NCBI GenBank assembly: GCA_026874595.1
Contig: CM049310.1
Coordinates: 67,350,056-67,414,055 of the forward strand
DNA: 64,000 nucleotides
Direction of reading: 5' to 3'
From: Sipunculus nudus
Lineage: Eukaryota; Annelida; Sipuncula; Golfingiida; Sipunculidae
This document shows, piece after piece, positions 48,481 to 59,368 of the stretch. The notes under the pieces were generated by a model, which was not told the origin of the DNA, did no database searches, and saw nothing but the letters and a program-made list of their open reading frames with translations. Numbering within the stretch: the first letter of the stretch is position 1; every line of letters begins with the position of its first letter. The position numbers and the translations under genes were made by a program.

Positions 48481-49145
48481 TTAGCTCAGCTTACCTAAAG
48501 TCATCTTAGCTATAAAGATCGGTCTTTGACCATTGTCTGTCCATCTGTCTGTCTGTTTGTTAACCAGGCAGAAATCATAACCGCTGGACCTAGAATCTTG
48601 TAACTTGACATTAAGGGAGGTCCATGAAAAAAACTCCTAGGAAACATGAAATTAGGTCTCTGTTACCTATATCCTTCAAGCTATGGGACTCTAAAATACT
48701 CCCCCCCCCCCCAGTATAATTGAAAAATTGATACAAAAGCTCCAGTATCTGAATAACTAATGCATTGATCACCATGATTCTTTGCATGCACATTCATCAT
48801 GGAGTGTTCGATCAGTTCCTGCAGACTGGTGGCGCCACCTGCATATTTCAAAATATTTTACATGTTTTCTTTAAATTTTTATTTTTGAGACAAATAAAGA
48901 TGGTTGTCGGTTATGAGGGCACAAATTGTAACCATTGTACCTAGAAGCTTGTAACTTGACATCCAGGGAGGTCCATGAAAAATCTCCTTTGAAACCTGAA
49001 ATTAGGTCTGTGTTACCCATACCCACCGAGCTATCCTTCAATTGAATGGGGATACCACCTACAAAATTTTGCATTCCGATCATAACATCCCTGTTGTGAA
49101 TGTCTTCCTAGTCGGTTAGGCATCGTGACCCCTGGGTCACTTGTT
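48481..49145 (+). mobile_element. Family G short copy nested in the previous element
   Basis: Head TTAGCTCAGCTTACCTAAAG; tail GTTAGGCATCGTGACCCCTG + GGTCACTTGTT. It carries GGTGGCGCCACCTGCAT at 48829. It interrupts the phrase 'CTAATATCAAAACCAMTGATC...', which is continuous at 54140-54170. A near-identical sequence lacking the head is at 58880-59368. Confidence 0.65.
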
Positions 49146-49495
49146 GATCATTTTAATAAAAATATTCTTTTATATATTTCCTACGTACATACCAGAAATT
49201 AGGTCAGTATTGTGTAATTTCTTGAAGTTATGAGCCTGAAAATAATGCAGTTTGTAAAAAAACAGGAAAGATACTTAGTCTTTTAACATTAAAAAAATGT
49301 TAAAGCTAGAGACTTTTTTTCAGGGATATAACTTTATTTAATCACAATTCAATTGTATACCCAAAATTAGATACCAAAATAGATCTGAATTTTGCAGATT
49401 CTTTAAGTTATTAGCATAAATATAAATTCAGTATCTTAAATTTTGCCCAACTTTGGCCATGGCAAGTTTTTTTCCTGTAGGCACTGTTGATTTTT

Positions 49496-50844
49496 ATGCC
49501 CCCGCCACAAAGTGGCTGGGGCATATAGTTTTACCCATTTCCGTCCTTCCGTCATTCCGAAATAAAACAGTTGTACGGACTTTTTTTCACAATGCCTGCA
49601 GATATTGGCCTGATTTTTTGTGTGTGGGCAGATAATGACCAGTTACAGATTGAGTTCGCGTTTCGTCCCGGTTGACCTATTTTGAATGTTTTACGCCTCC
49701 TTAACTTAGAAAATTTCATGAAAAATAGAAATATTCATGACAGATACACATGTACGGACTTTTTTTTCACAATGCCTGCAGATATTGGCCTGATTTTTGG
49801 TGTGTTGGCAGATATAGACCAGTTACAGATCAAGTTTGCGTTTCGTCCCGATTGACCTACTTTTGACCGTTTTACGGCTCCTGAACATAGAAAATTTCAT
49901 GAAAAATATGAAATTTCATGACAGATACACATGTACGGACTTTTTTTCGCAATGCCTGCAGATATTGGCCTGATTTTTTATGTCTGGGCAGATATTGACC
50001 AGTTACAGGTCGAGTTCACGTTTCGTCCCAGTTGACATACTTTTGACTGTTTTACGGCTCCTGAACATAGAAAATTTCATGTAAAATATAAATTTTCATG
50101 ACAAATACATTTGTACAAACTTTTCTTCACAATACCTGCAGATATTGGCCTGATTTTTGGTGTGTGGGCAGATAATGACCAGTTACAGATTGAGTTCACA
50201 CTTTGTCCCAGTTGACCTACTTTTGACCGTTTGACAGTGCTCTAACATAGAAAATTTCATAAAAAAGTGCACATGTATGGACTTTTTTCGCAGTGCCTGC
50301 AGATACGGGCCTGATTTTTGGTGTGTAGGCAGATAATGACCAGTTACAGATCGAGACTGTTTTGTCCCAGTTGACCTACTTTTGACCATTTGACTGCTCC
50401 TGAACATAGAAAGTTTCATGAAAAATAGAAATTTTCATAACAAATGCATATGTACTGACTTTTTTTCCTCAATGCCTGCAGATACCACCCTGATTTTTTA
50501 TGTGTGGGCAGATAATGACAGTTACAGATCAAGTTCGCATTTCGTCCTGGTTGACCTATTTTGAATGTTTTACGGCTCCTAAACATAGAAAATTTCATGA
50601 AAGACAGAAATTTTTATGGAAAATGCACATGTACGGACTTTTTTTTCACAATGCCTGCAGATATTGGCCTGATTTTTGGTGTGTTGGCAGATATAGACCA
50701 GTTACAGATCAAGTTTGCATTTTGCCCTTGTTGACCTACTTTTGACCAAACGACACCTCCTGAACTTGAAAAATTTTTCAAAATTTTACAAATGTTTCTA
50801 ATTTGCCCCAGGTGGGGGCATTTGTGTCGTTCCGACACATCTAG
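49496..50844 (+). mobile_element. Helitron-like family I element with 180-bp array
   Basis: The head is a hairpin, ATGCCCCCGCCAC-AAA-GTGGCTGGGGCAT. The tail has GGGGGCAT (inverted head), hairpin GTGTCG-TTC-CGACAC, then AT and CTAG before T. Seven units of 160-180 bp carry GTACGGACTTTTTTTC, CTGCAGATATTGGCCTGAT and GACCAGTTACAGATCGAGTT. No coding capacity. The element interrupts the phrase GCACTGTTGATTTAATTTTC found intact at 17925. Confidence 0.82.
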
Positions 50845-51764
50845 TTTTTTCATATCATGCATACAATGATTACAGCTTCTTAATTCTGAAATTTGAAAGT
50901 AATTGTCCAAAAACTGTAGCTTTTATAAAAGTTTTTATGAGACCATGTCATACTAACATCTAGGCTATACTGAAGCCCCTCTTCAGTCACCTGTATGTCT
51001 CCTTTGATGATCTTTTAATTATACAGATTGAGCGGGTTGAAGCGTGCATACTAGGCAGCAGCTAGCTCTTGGCTGGCCACAGCTGGTCACAGGTGTGGAA
51101 CCCCTCAGAATCCTCTAGTCACGAGTTGTGTTGGCCAACAACATAACAATAAACAATAGTGAAATACATTTTTATTGGTTTATAATAACAAATTAATGGA
51201 AAAGGAATTTATATGTGTAACAGGGAATTACCTTGTAATTACTGATGTTGTATGGATCTTGTATGGATGGCCCCATATGTATTCCAATGACACCATGTAG
51301 TCACCTTTGGTTATTTTTCATTTCAATTTTAATAATGAAAAAAAATTAATAAAATAAAATAATTTACTATTAGGTATTATATGAAGCAAATTGATGATAG
51401 ACAAGGATGCAGTTCATTATATTAATGTAAATTTCAAGGTCTTTTTCCAAGTGTTTCTTTCAGTTTGTTAATTTATATTTATTGCAAAAATTTTAAAAAA
51501 ATTAAATATGTCAAAAATTTAAAATATTACTCAGACAATAATTCATTTAAGATGTCAATATGTTTGACTGAAGACATTGACACTCATGGCTTTATCAGCT
51601 GTCACATAATACTATGTAAATAATTGAATTTATTTTACTGCATGATTCCTTAGATTAAACATTAAAGAAATAATATTTTGTGATCAAATATAGCAGCTGA
51701 GTGCCATACCCATGGGTCTCTTGTTCAATAGGAGATGGACCTATGTATTTATATAACCTACCCC

Positions 51765-51997
51765 ACTGCAATTGCTTTAGCAAATGCTTATAGAGGTGAT
51801 GTACTGTAGTTGGTGCCTGATGGTGGCAACAGAAGCATGAGACACGGCGCATATAGGCAGAATGTTCAATGGCAACATGGTAGACTAGGTGCTAGCAACA
51901 GAAGAGTAATACCCAGTTATGCTGTGTGGAGGATTCGTGATGTTTACCCTGATGAAGGGGGCTTTAACACTGGGTTCCAACTAAACAGACTGGCGTG
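51765..51997 (+). pseudogene. P2X7-receptor C-terminal-like (P2RX7_C) domain fragment
   Basis: The + frame reads AIALANAYRGDVL, a TAG stop, [20 protein letters not shown], then [20 protein letters not shown] and [10 protein letters not shown]. Human P2X7 ends 'LRHCAYRCYATWRFG...ILPSCCRWRIRKEFP...GQYSGF', so the similarity covers the last half of that intracellular zinc-binding domain. Domains of this type also occur in many-copy invertebrate genes without a channel. Here the Cys of PSC is Tyr, and an internal stop is present. A GTAAGT donor follows RLAC at 51998. It begins 39 bp after the tail of a family G element. Probably a degenerate exon of a multicopy gene. Confidence 0.6.
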
Positions 51998-53927
51998 TAA
52001 GTACCCAAAGTCATGCACTTCCCTTATATTCTTAATTCCTCAAGTACTTTTCTAAAATATTGGTATAATACTTCAATGTCCCAAGTGGTAAGAATTATAT
52101 AATACATGCACTTACAATATTTATCTGGTCTATATCTAATCAGGTGTATACGTACATTATAATCTATATTCTGCTCAGATATGTAGCCGTCCATGTGTAG
52201 TTGTGTCTTTAAGATACCATTAATTAATCATGCTACACAGGCTCCATATCTGGATTGGTGTTTTCTGAAAATTTCTGCTGTTGGTGGTTTCTTCACTGGG
52301 TGGATAGTTTTGCTGATTCTTCGAGCCCTGGTCTTCTGGGTCCAGCTCCACTGACCCGGCCATGGAACCTTTGTTGTCCAGTCTGCGGCTTATTATATCT
52401 CTTTGAATATCCTGGATGTGGAGATATTTTCTCTCCTCCTTGATGGGCTATGGCTGATAGTGTTTACTTGGAGTATACTACTCAGTATCTGTTGAACATG
52501 AGATAACCATACTAATTTTAATGTTATGTAACAGGATAGAGAACACATACCAGTCTTAATGATTTTCCAATGGGCTTCCAACAATTTTGAAGTTTCTTGG
52601 TATCATATAAACAATTTTAAAGATTTTTTGGATGTTCTAAGTGATAAAAATGTGACATCAAGCCACTTCATTTGCTCTATAAGTATAACATATTTGCATG
52701 TGTGTAAGTTTGTATAAGCAAGGTGTCCTGATTTTTGGGAGCCTGCTCTTTGCATCAATACTTTTCATATGCACAACATAAATGAGCTGATTTATCAGAG
52801 GTGGAAACCAAGGTTAAAGCAAATTCTGTGTGCACTCCAGAACCACAAATGTTTCCCGTTCCCAACCCAAATAACTAAAGTTCATAATGAAGCTTGTGGC
52901 TTAGATAAACAATGTTAAATCATTAAAACTGTATGATCCTTATTTATTTCCAGGAAATCACTACTGTTCAACACATCAAAGAAGAAAGAAGAAATTGTTG
53001 TTGTCAAAGTAGTATAACTCCACGGTCCATACCCTTTTATATTTAAATGATTTACACTATTTTGTTTTACTATTTACTTTATAATTTGTATGTAACTCAT
53101 AGAAGGTACTACCTTGGATTTCCTTCAGCTGTAAGCAAAACAGGTCTTGTGCATCGTTTAGTCAATGGCTGCCAGCTCAATCTTGCATTTGTACATTGGG
53201 GGTCTGTAATGAACAGGTGAATTATTTTAAATAACATTTTTGTAGGCTATATAATAAGTTATTTTTGGTTATGATAGGTTTACTTTTAGTTAGAGAGGTA
53301 GCATGGGAACTGGGGGAATATATGTATATCAGACTCATAGATCTGAGGTATAAGAGTTTCCTGATTGTATTATTTGTAGCATTTTAGATAGTATTAATGT
53401 AAATATTAGCAACTGTAAGGAGTCATTTTAAATGTTTTGTTCAATGTTTTCCTGTTGAAAAGCTTTTTCAGAAATTTTGTCAATAAGAAAAATTAGCACT
53501 AAATCAAAAACATTCACACAACATTTCAGGATAACAGATCTGATTTGATGTCTATTTAAAATGTGACTCACATTCTGTGAAATTAAATTACAATAAAAAA
53601 TTAAAACTCCCATATAAGAAAACCCCTTGGAAGCATACGTCAGCATCATCTGATGAAAGGGTTCAAGCTGAAATGTTTGCCTGTGTGAAAGAAAAAAGTT
53701 GAATATGATTTTAAAGTTTTTCTAACTGTATAATCTGATTACATTTTACAGCTACAGAAAAATAAAACTATATTTCTATCACTTTTATTTTTGGGGACAA
53801 TATGATTACTTTTGACATCTGCATTGAGATATACATTGATGACACGTTGCCTCGTTGTAGATTGTCAAAAGATATAAATGTTCAGATAAGTAAATATCAC
53901 TTTTCAACAAAAAATATTTTTACATTT
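51998..53927. other. Anonymous intron stretch
   Basis: No gene, array or terminus recognised. A frame at 52255-52443 is Cys/Trp-rich but matches nothing I know. Confidence 0.4.
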
Positions 53928-55635
53928 TAAGCTCAGCTGACTGTATGTCTGCCGTCCCTCCATCTGTCTGTTAGACTGGCACGTTTTGAAACCGTTAGAC
54001 TTACGAATCCAAAATTTGGCATACTGTTAGATATCCCCAAGATCTCCTACCAAACCGAAAACTGGGTCCCTACCACTTTGTTCCTCTGAGAAATTAAGGA
54101 AAAACCTCAAATTTTCATTAAAAACCTATTATCACACTGCCTAATATTAAAACCAATGATCAGTTTTTCTTAATATTTACCAGAAGTATTTTGCTATATA
54201 ATTCCATATACATGCCAGAAAAAAATGTTAAGTGTAATTTATTTAAGTTATGGGCCCAAACATAATGGACTTTGTAAAACAATCAGGAAAAATATTTACT
54301 CACTTTACATGAAAATTTTTCAAGCTAGAGACTTTTTTCCAAGTAAATAACTTTGTTTAATTAAGATTCAATAGTATACCCAAAATCAGATCTGAATTTT
54401 GTAAATTTTTTAAGTTATTAGCATAAAAATAAAATCAGTACCTTAAATTTTGCCCAACTTTAACAATGGCACTTTTTTCTCCCTCGAGTAGTGTTGATTT
54501 AATTTTCACAGCATGAAAACATAAGTATTTAATATGTTTAAATCTGAAATTTGAAAATAAAAGCTTGAAAATTATTCTAGTTATTGAGGCTCTATTGTAG
54601 TCACTTGCTTTATCCAGATGCAGGCAGCCCACTCCTGGTCACTGGAAGTCGGCTATGCCAGGGTTCCTGGTTTGTTACAGTCACTGGAGGAGATCCCCTG
54701 CTGTGACAGGTGTACACTTTTTTTTAATTTAAAAAATAATTGGATCAGAAAAAAGATTTAATTGAAACATATTCTTGCCTCAGGAGAATGGAACATAAAG
54801 TGATCAGCTCAGTCTGTCCATCATCTCTTCGTTATCATTAAATGCATATAAATTATGAAATTTTACTATAAGCACTGTTGAAATAACTTTCATATCCTGC
54901 ATGTGTATGGATTTAAGCTATAAAAGTCTGAAATTTGAAAGCAGCTTATATATTCAGTTGTGTAATATTGCAGATGTTAAACTTTAAAATAAAATGATAT
55001 GATAAAAAAAGAAATAATTGAAACTTTATATATTATCAGCTTGTCTGCAAGTCGGTCTGTCCTTTTTTAAATATTAAGTAATTGTGAAAGAACTTTTTAT
55101 CATGTAAACATTGTTGAATTAAGTGTAAATCCTATGTATATACACAATAATAATACAGAGATCTTGTAACTCCCATCATCCCCCCCCCCACACACACACA
55201 CACACACCACCACCACACCAACAGGAAGTCCTAGCATCTGTGGACTGGGGACATTAGTTATATTTCAACTGTATACATTTTATAAAATAAAAAAATACAT
55301 ATATTTAATAATATATTATAAAAATAGGTCCAATTGAACAAATGTGAAAACTTAACTGAACTGTCAACAATTTATCAAGAAACCAACCAATGATCACGGT
55401 AATAATATACATGTTTTGTTCATAATGCTTCAGTTTTAACACTAGGAAATGTGAGGTTTGGTCACAAAATATTATTTGCAACCATTTCTTTATCATCAGT
55501 ACAAACCAGTCATGTCAACCAGCCATGGCCTATATTACCTGTTCCTCTTACACTTTATCTCCATTTGATATTATTTTAGATTTTTACCTTCAAGGTCAAC
55601 TTCAGCTGAGCACAGTGACCCATAGGTCCCTTGTT
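53928..55635 (+). mobile_element. Family G element without nested insertions
   Basis: Head TAAGCTCAGCTGACTGTATG; tail TTCAGCTGAGCACAGTGACC + CATAGGTCCCTTGTT. At 1.7 kb it serves as the uninterrupted reference for the copies at 17004 and 48167. It contains a CA/ACC microsatellite at 55182-55220. It lies about 100 bp from the last exon of the minus-strand transposase-like pseudogene. Confidence 0.68.
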
Positions 55636-55736
55636 ATTTAAAGATGTTATTATTCATGTAATATATTCTACATTTTATTGTATTTTAATTTTATATTATA
55701 TTTATATTTTATACAATAAAAATATTTTAGACATAC

Positions 55737-57661
55737 CTGTATTTTAAAATGTGTGGTACCACATGTTTGAGCACTAGTTGTTCAGCACAGTATCTGTCAG
55801 CACTTTGTGGGCTGATTCAACAGCTACAAGATTCTTTTTGTCACTGACACTCTCCTCCAGCAGTCCATAGGTGCACTTTCCTCTGGCCCATTCTTGAACC
55901 CCTGTTGTATGGACAAGTACAGTATTCCACAGGCACTGAAACATTTGTGTGATACAAAAAAATTACTTCGTATTCTGACCTAGTATATTGTAAAAGTAAC
56001 AAGCATAAAAAAATCTCAAACTTTTGCATCACTAATCTTTGACATGAATGTTATTCTCAATCGCTTAGTATTTTAATTAATCTATTTTGAATAATAAAAT
56101 TAATTAGTTAATGGTCATAAGAACACTACAAATTATGATTTGCCATAGTTTTAACAGCCTCATTTCTTACCATGAAATGTTCCAGATCCCCATTGCACTC
56201 CCTGGCACAGTACCAAAGGTGGTTTGACACACTGGATATCCATGGCTCAAGGTCTCGATTAATCTTTGCTCCCTAAATGAATAAAAAGCATTATTGCATT
56301 AACTGTTTATTCAATACATATTTACACTAAGAACAAATTATAACAAATAGCTCTACCACTTTACATATTTCATTTTTTAACCTTGAAACAATTGGTGAAA
56401 TGCATTAAAATTATACAACCATCTCAATTTGGAAGAACAATCATGAAGAGTCCAAACTGCGTCCACATGGATAAGGTAAAGTCACAAAGTAAAATCATTC
56501 AGTGATCCATATACAAATAACAATCATGATGCAAAACGTCCACAGACTGGAGTAAATTTACAGAAATATAAATAAAGATAAATGTGTCTCCAGTCAAGGT
56601 AACAAGGAATTCTGTCTTTGACCTACCTCCCATAATCTTTTGACAGAATTCTTAGCAACATGCCACAAACCAAAGGAATGGAAGAATCCTAGGTGGTCAG
56701 ACCTATTGACAAAGAAGAACAAGCCTAAAAACAAATTGAAAATATACATTAGTCTGGTTACAACTTACATATAATATATGTGATATGGACATTTTACTCA
56801 TGATCCAAAGATAATTTTTACCCCGACAGGTGATTATCATTTTTAATATAATTATTGTCCCCTGCTTCTGTGGAATGGGGGACATTTGATTTGTCTAGCT
56901 GTCCCTGTGTCTGTCCGTCTGTCTGTCCGTCAGGTTCGTTTCCATGTGATAACTTTTCTAAATATTATCTGATTTCATTCAAATTTTGGTCAGTGATTGC
57001 TCTCATGCATACCTTGTTTGGGATTGGTTTTTGAGTGTCTGTGTGGTAACTTTCCTAAATATTATCCGATGTCATTCAAATGTTGGTCAGTGATTGCTCT
57101 CATGCTTACCTTGGTTCGGATTGGTTTTGGAATGTCTGGCTTATGTCCGTCTGTCACTTTTTCTGTCTGTCTGTCAGGTTTTTGTTTCCCTGCAATAACT
57201 TTCCTAAATGTTATCTGATGTAATTCAAATGTTGGTCAGTGATTGCTCTCATGCTTACCTTGGTTGGGATTTGTTTTGAAGTGTCTGGCTTATGTCCGTC
57301 TGTCTGTCACTCTGCCTGTCCGTCCGTTATCAAGCATGAAAAACAACAAGAACGGAAAGCGGAGGACATGAATCCCGCGAATTTGCTAGTAATATATAAT
57401 ACCATGAGCATAACAGGAGTATCAAAAGTAGCTCATTCCATCAATCCATTTTTCCTGCCAAGACAAACATGCAGCACAGATTTTCTGGGCCATGCACATA
57501 TTGCTCAATTTTTGGTAAAAAAAAAAATGATAAAAAACTTAAGAAGAAAGGTGGCAATCTGTAAGTGTTGATCTGTAACCACTTCCACAACACTGCACTG
57601 TGACATTAGTTTCTGAAGTCCCTTCTGAAACCCAAGCTCCTCCATGTTCTCCATGATCAGC
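55737..57661 (-). pseudogene. Spliced transposase-like gene remnant (RNase H fold, C/D(2)H type)
   Basis: Four minus-strand coding blocks. (1) About 57661-57551, MEELGFQKGLQKLMSQCSVV then EVVTDQHLQIAT. (2) 56724-56627, FFHSFGLWHVAKNSVKRLWE. (3) 56272-56171, INRDLEPWISSVSNHLWYCA then RECNGDLEHFM. (4) 55935-55737, VLVHTTGVQEWARGKCTYGL ... AHKVLTDTVLNN, a stop, then LKYR in another frame. Blocks 2-4 have TAG/CAG acceptors and GTAGGT, GTAAGA and GTATGT donors, with agreeing phases. 'vvTDrH.qI' and 'HsfDvWHvaKn' look like the second catalytic Asp and the D-x-x-H motif of DDE transposases such as Kolobok; here that Asp is Gly. A Helitron sits between blocks 1 and 2, and a SINE-like sequence abuts block 1. 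Family assignment is tentative. Confidence 0.62.
56853..57389 (+). mobile_element. Helitron-like family J element
   Basis: Head ATTGTCCCCTGCTTCTGTGG + AATGGGGGACAT, then a GTCTGTCCGTCTGTCTGTCC microsatellite. Tail GCGGAGGACATG (inverted relative to the head), degenerate palindrome AATCCCGCGAATT, then TTGCTAG before T. Three 90-140 bp units share GGTCAGTGATTGCTCTCATG and CCTAAATRTTATCYGATG. Fourth example of the head / microsatellite / array / hairpin / CTAG-T layout in this window. Confidence 0.72.
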
Positions 57662-57930
57662 TTCTGTGGCTCATGATCAGGTGTACTGCACAGGGCTCAA
57701 AGCCAGGAGATCTTGAGTTCAAATGTCAGCCGAGGCAGTGAGATTTTTCACAGTCAGCTCCCACACAGGGTGAGAGCCTTGCAGGCTTAATGGGAAGACT
57801 ATGCCCAACAGTCATGTTTCACTCACAAATGAGTGTGCCTTTCGAGGGTTCCTTGGTGTTATGACCCAGCATTGAGAATGACACACACCAAGGACCCGCA
57901 GGAGTGATACACTGAGCCTGGTTGACACAA
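57662..57930 (+). mobile_element. tRNA-derived SINE-like element
   Basis: TGTGGCTCATGATCAGG (57665-57681) resembles a tRNA A box. GAGTTCAAATGTCAGCC (57715-57731) resembles a B box. A body with AGGGTGAGAGCCTTGCAGGC and GTTATGACCCAGCATTGAG follows to about 57930. No A tail was identified. The start coincides with the end of the transposase-like block 1, so it may have truncated that exon. Confidence 0.5.
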
Positions 57931-58879
57931 GAATTATCACATGTAAGCCCCTGTCACGTAATCTGAAACTGGAATGGAATTCTGCAGATTTACATAATAC
58001 TTAGTTACGCAAGCATAAAAAAAATGGAGCCGGTTGCCTCCACCCAAAAAATTAAAAAAAAAAAAAAACTCCATGTTTGGGCTCTTTTTCCCAGTTTCCC
58101 TCTTGTTCATGCACATGCTCCAATGCCAGAAAATCCTCGTTTTCATTGTCCATGAAGGTATATGTGCAGTGTTGCGCACAGTGTGCAGGACTCTTTCCTC
58201 CCATCACCTGGAATGTAGTTTATTGGTTTGAGATTAACACTTTATGTTCACCGTATGCCCCTCAAAAACACTCATAAAAATATCTTCCAGCAGCGTCCAG
58301 TTACAATAATCTGATCATTATATTTTTCAGTATGAGACTTTCCAAATAAATTATCACATAAAAGCACATCATGTATAAATAATCATGAAAATATAACTGC
58401 ACTGCCAATTCCTTGTACAGCCACATGGGTAAATTAACCTAAAAGAAATGCTAAGGCACAGACTTGCATTATGAAATTCTTTGTTCACCTCCAGGTTGAC
58501 CAGGAAAAAACAAATACACATTGTTCACTAAATCAGAAATACCTGTATTCAACTGAAATAATTTTGTCTCAGCAGCAAATGATATCTTGCAACATGTGTG
58601 GTATTGTACAAGACTAAGAGAAACCAACTTTCTGGGACATTTATGTGTTCCTGCTACTCTAATGCTTTATTCTAGCTTCAACAATGATGTCTTACTTGGC
58701 ATATTTCTCGAGGGTGATTTCCTGTTGCATCTGCCAGTATTGAGCCGCTGCAGGAACAGAGTAATGTGTCTGCATCCTGAAGTAAGATGGAGAGCTGACA
58801 CAACCCACGTTCAGGAACTTGCACATCAGGGCAATTTTTATAAAAGTTGTTTCCTGACAGCTAAATGCTATTACCTTGC

Positions 58880-59368
58880 ATGATGTCACCAAGGTTACCC
58901 ATATTCTTCGAGCTATGAGGGTCCAAAGTACCCCCCAGAATAATGGAAAATTTGATACAAAAGCTCAAGTATCTTAACAACTAATGCATTGATCAGCATG
59001 ATTCTTTGCATAGATATCAGCCATGGAATGTTTCATCAGTTTCTGCAGAATGGTGGCGCCACCTGCATTTTTTTTTTTTAATTTTACGCATTTTTACTCA
59101 ATTTTTTTTATACATTCAAAGATATGGTTGTCTGTTAACTCGGCACAAATCGTAACCATTGGACCTAGAATCCTCTATCTTTACATAAATGGAGGTCCAT
59201 GAAAATCTCCTTGGAATCCTAAAATTAGGTCTCTGTTGCCCATATCCTCTGAGCTAAGCTTCAGGTGAATGGGGATACCACCTACAAAATTTGGCATTCA
59301 GATGATAAAATTTCTTTTGTGAATGTCTTCTTAGTCAGTTGAGCGTCATGACCCATGGGTCACTTGTT
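58880..59368 (+). mobile_element. Family G short copy, 5' truncated
   Basis: Matches 48650-49145 closely (GCTATGRGGGTCCAAAGTACC, GGTGGCGCCACCTGCAT, AATGGGGATACCACCTACAA). It ends in the perfect palindrome TGACCCATGGGTCA (59349-59362) and CTTGTT. Confidence 0.68.

Larger units (their letters stand above)
48167..51725 (+). mobile_element. Family G element with two nested insertions
   Basis: Head CTTAGCTCAGCTGACTTAAT at 48167. Tail AGCAGCTGAGTGCCATACCC + ATGGGTCTCTTGTT ends at 51725. A second, shorter family G copy (48481-49145) and a CTAG-ended Helitron (49496-50844) lie inside. Interior order (AAAATTTGGCATAC, CTACCATAGCAAAAATTGGG, AAATTTTGCCCAACTTTGGC) matches the copy at 53928. Confidence 0.65.
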
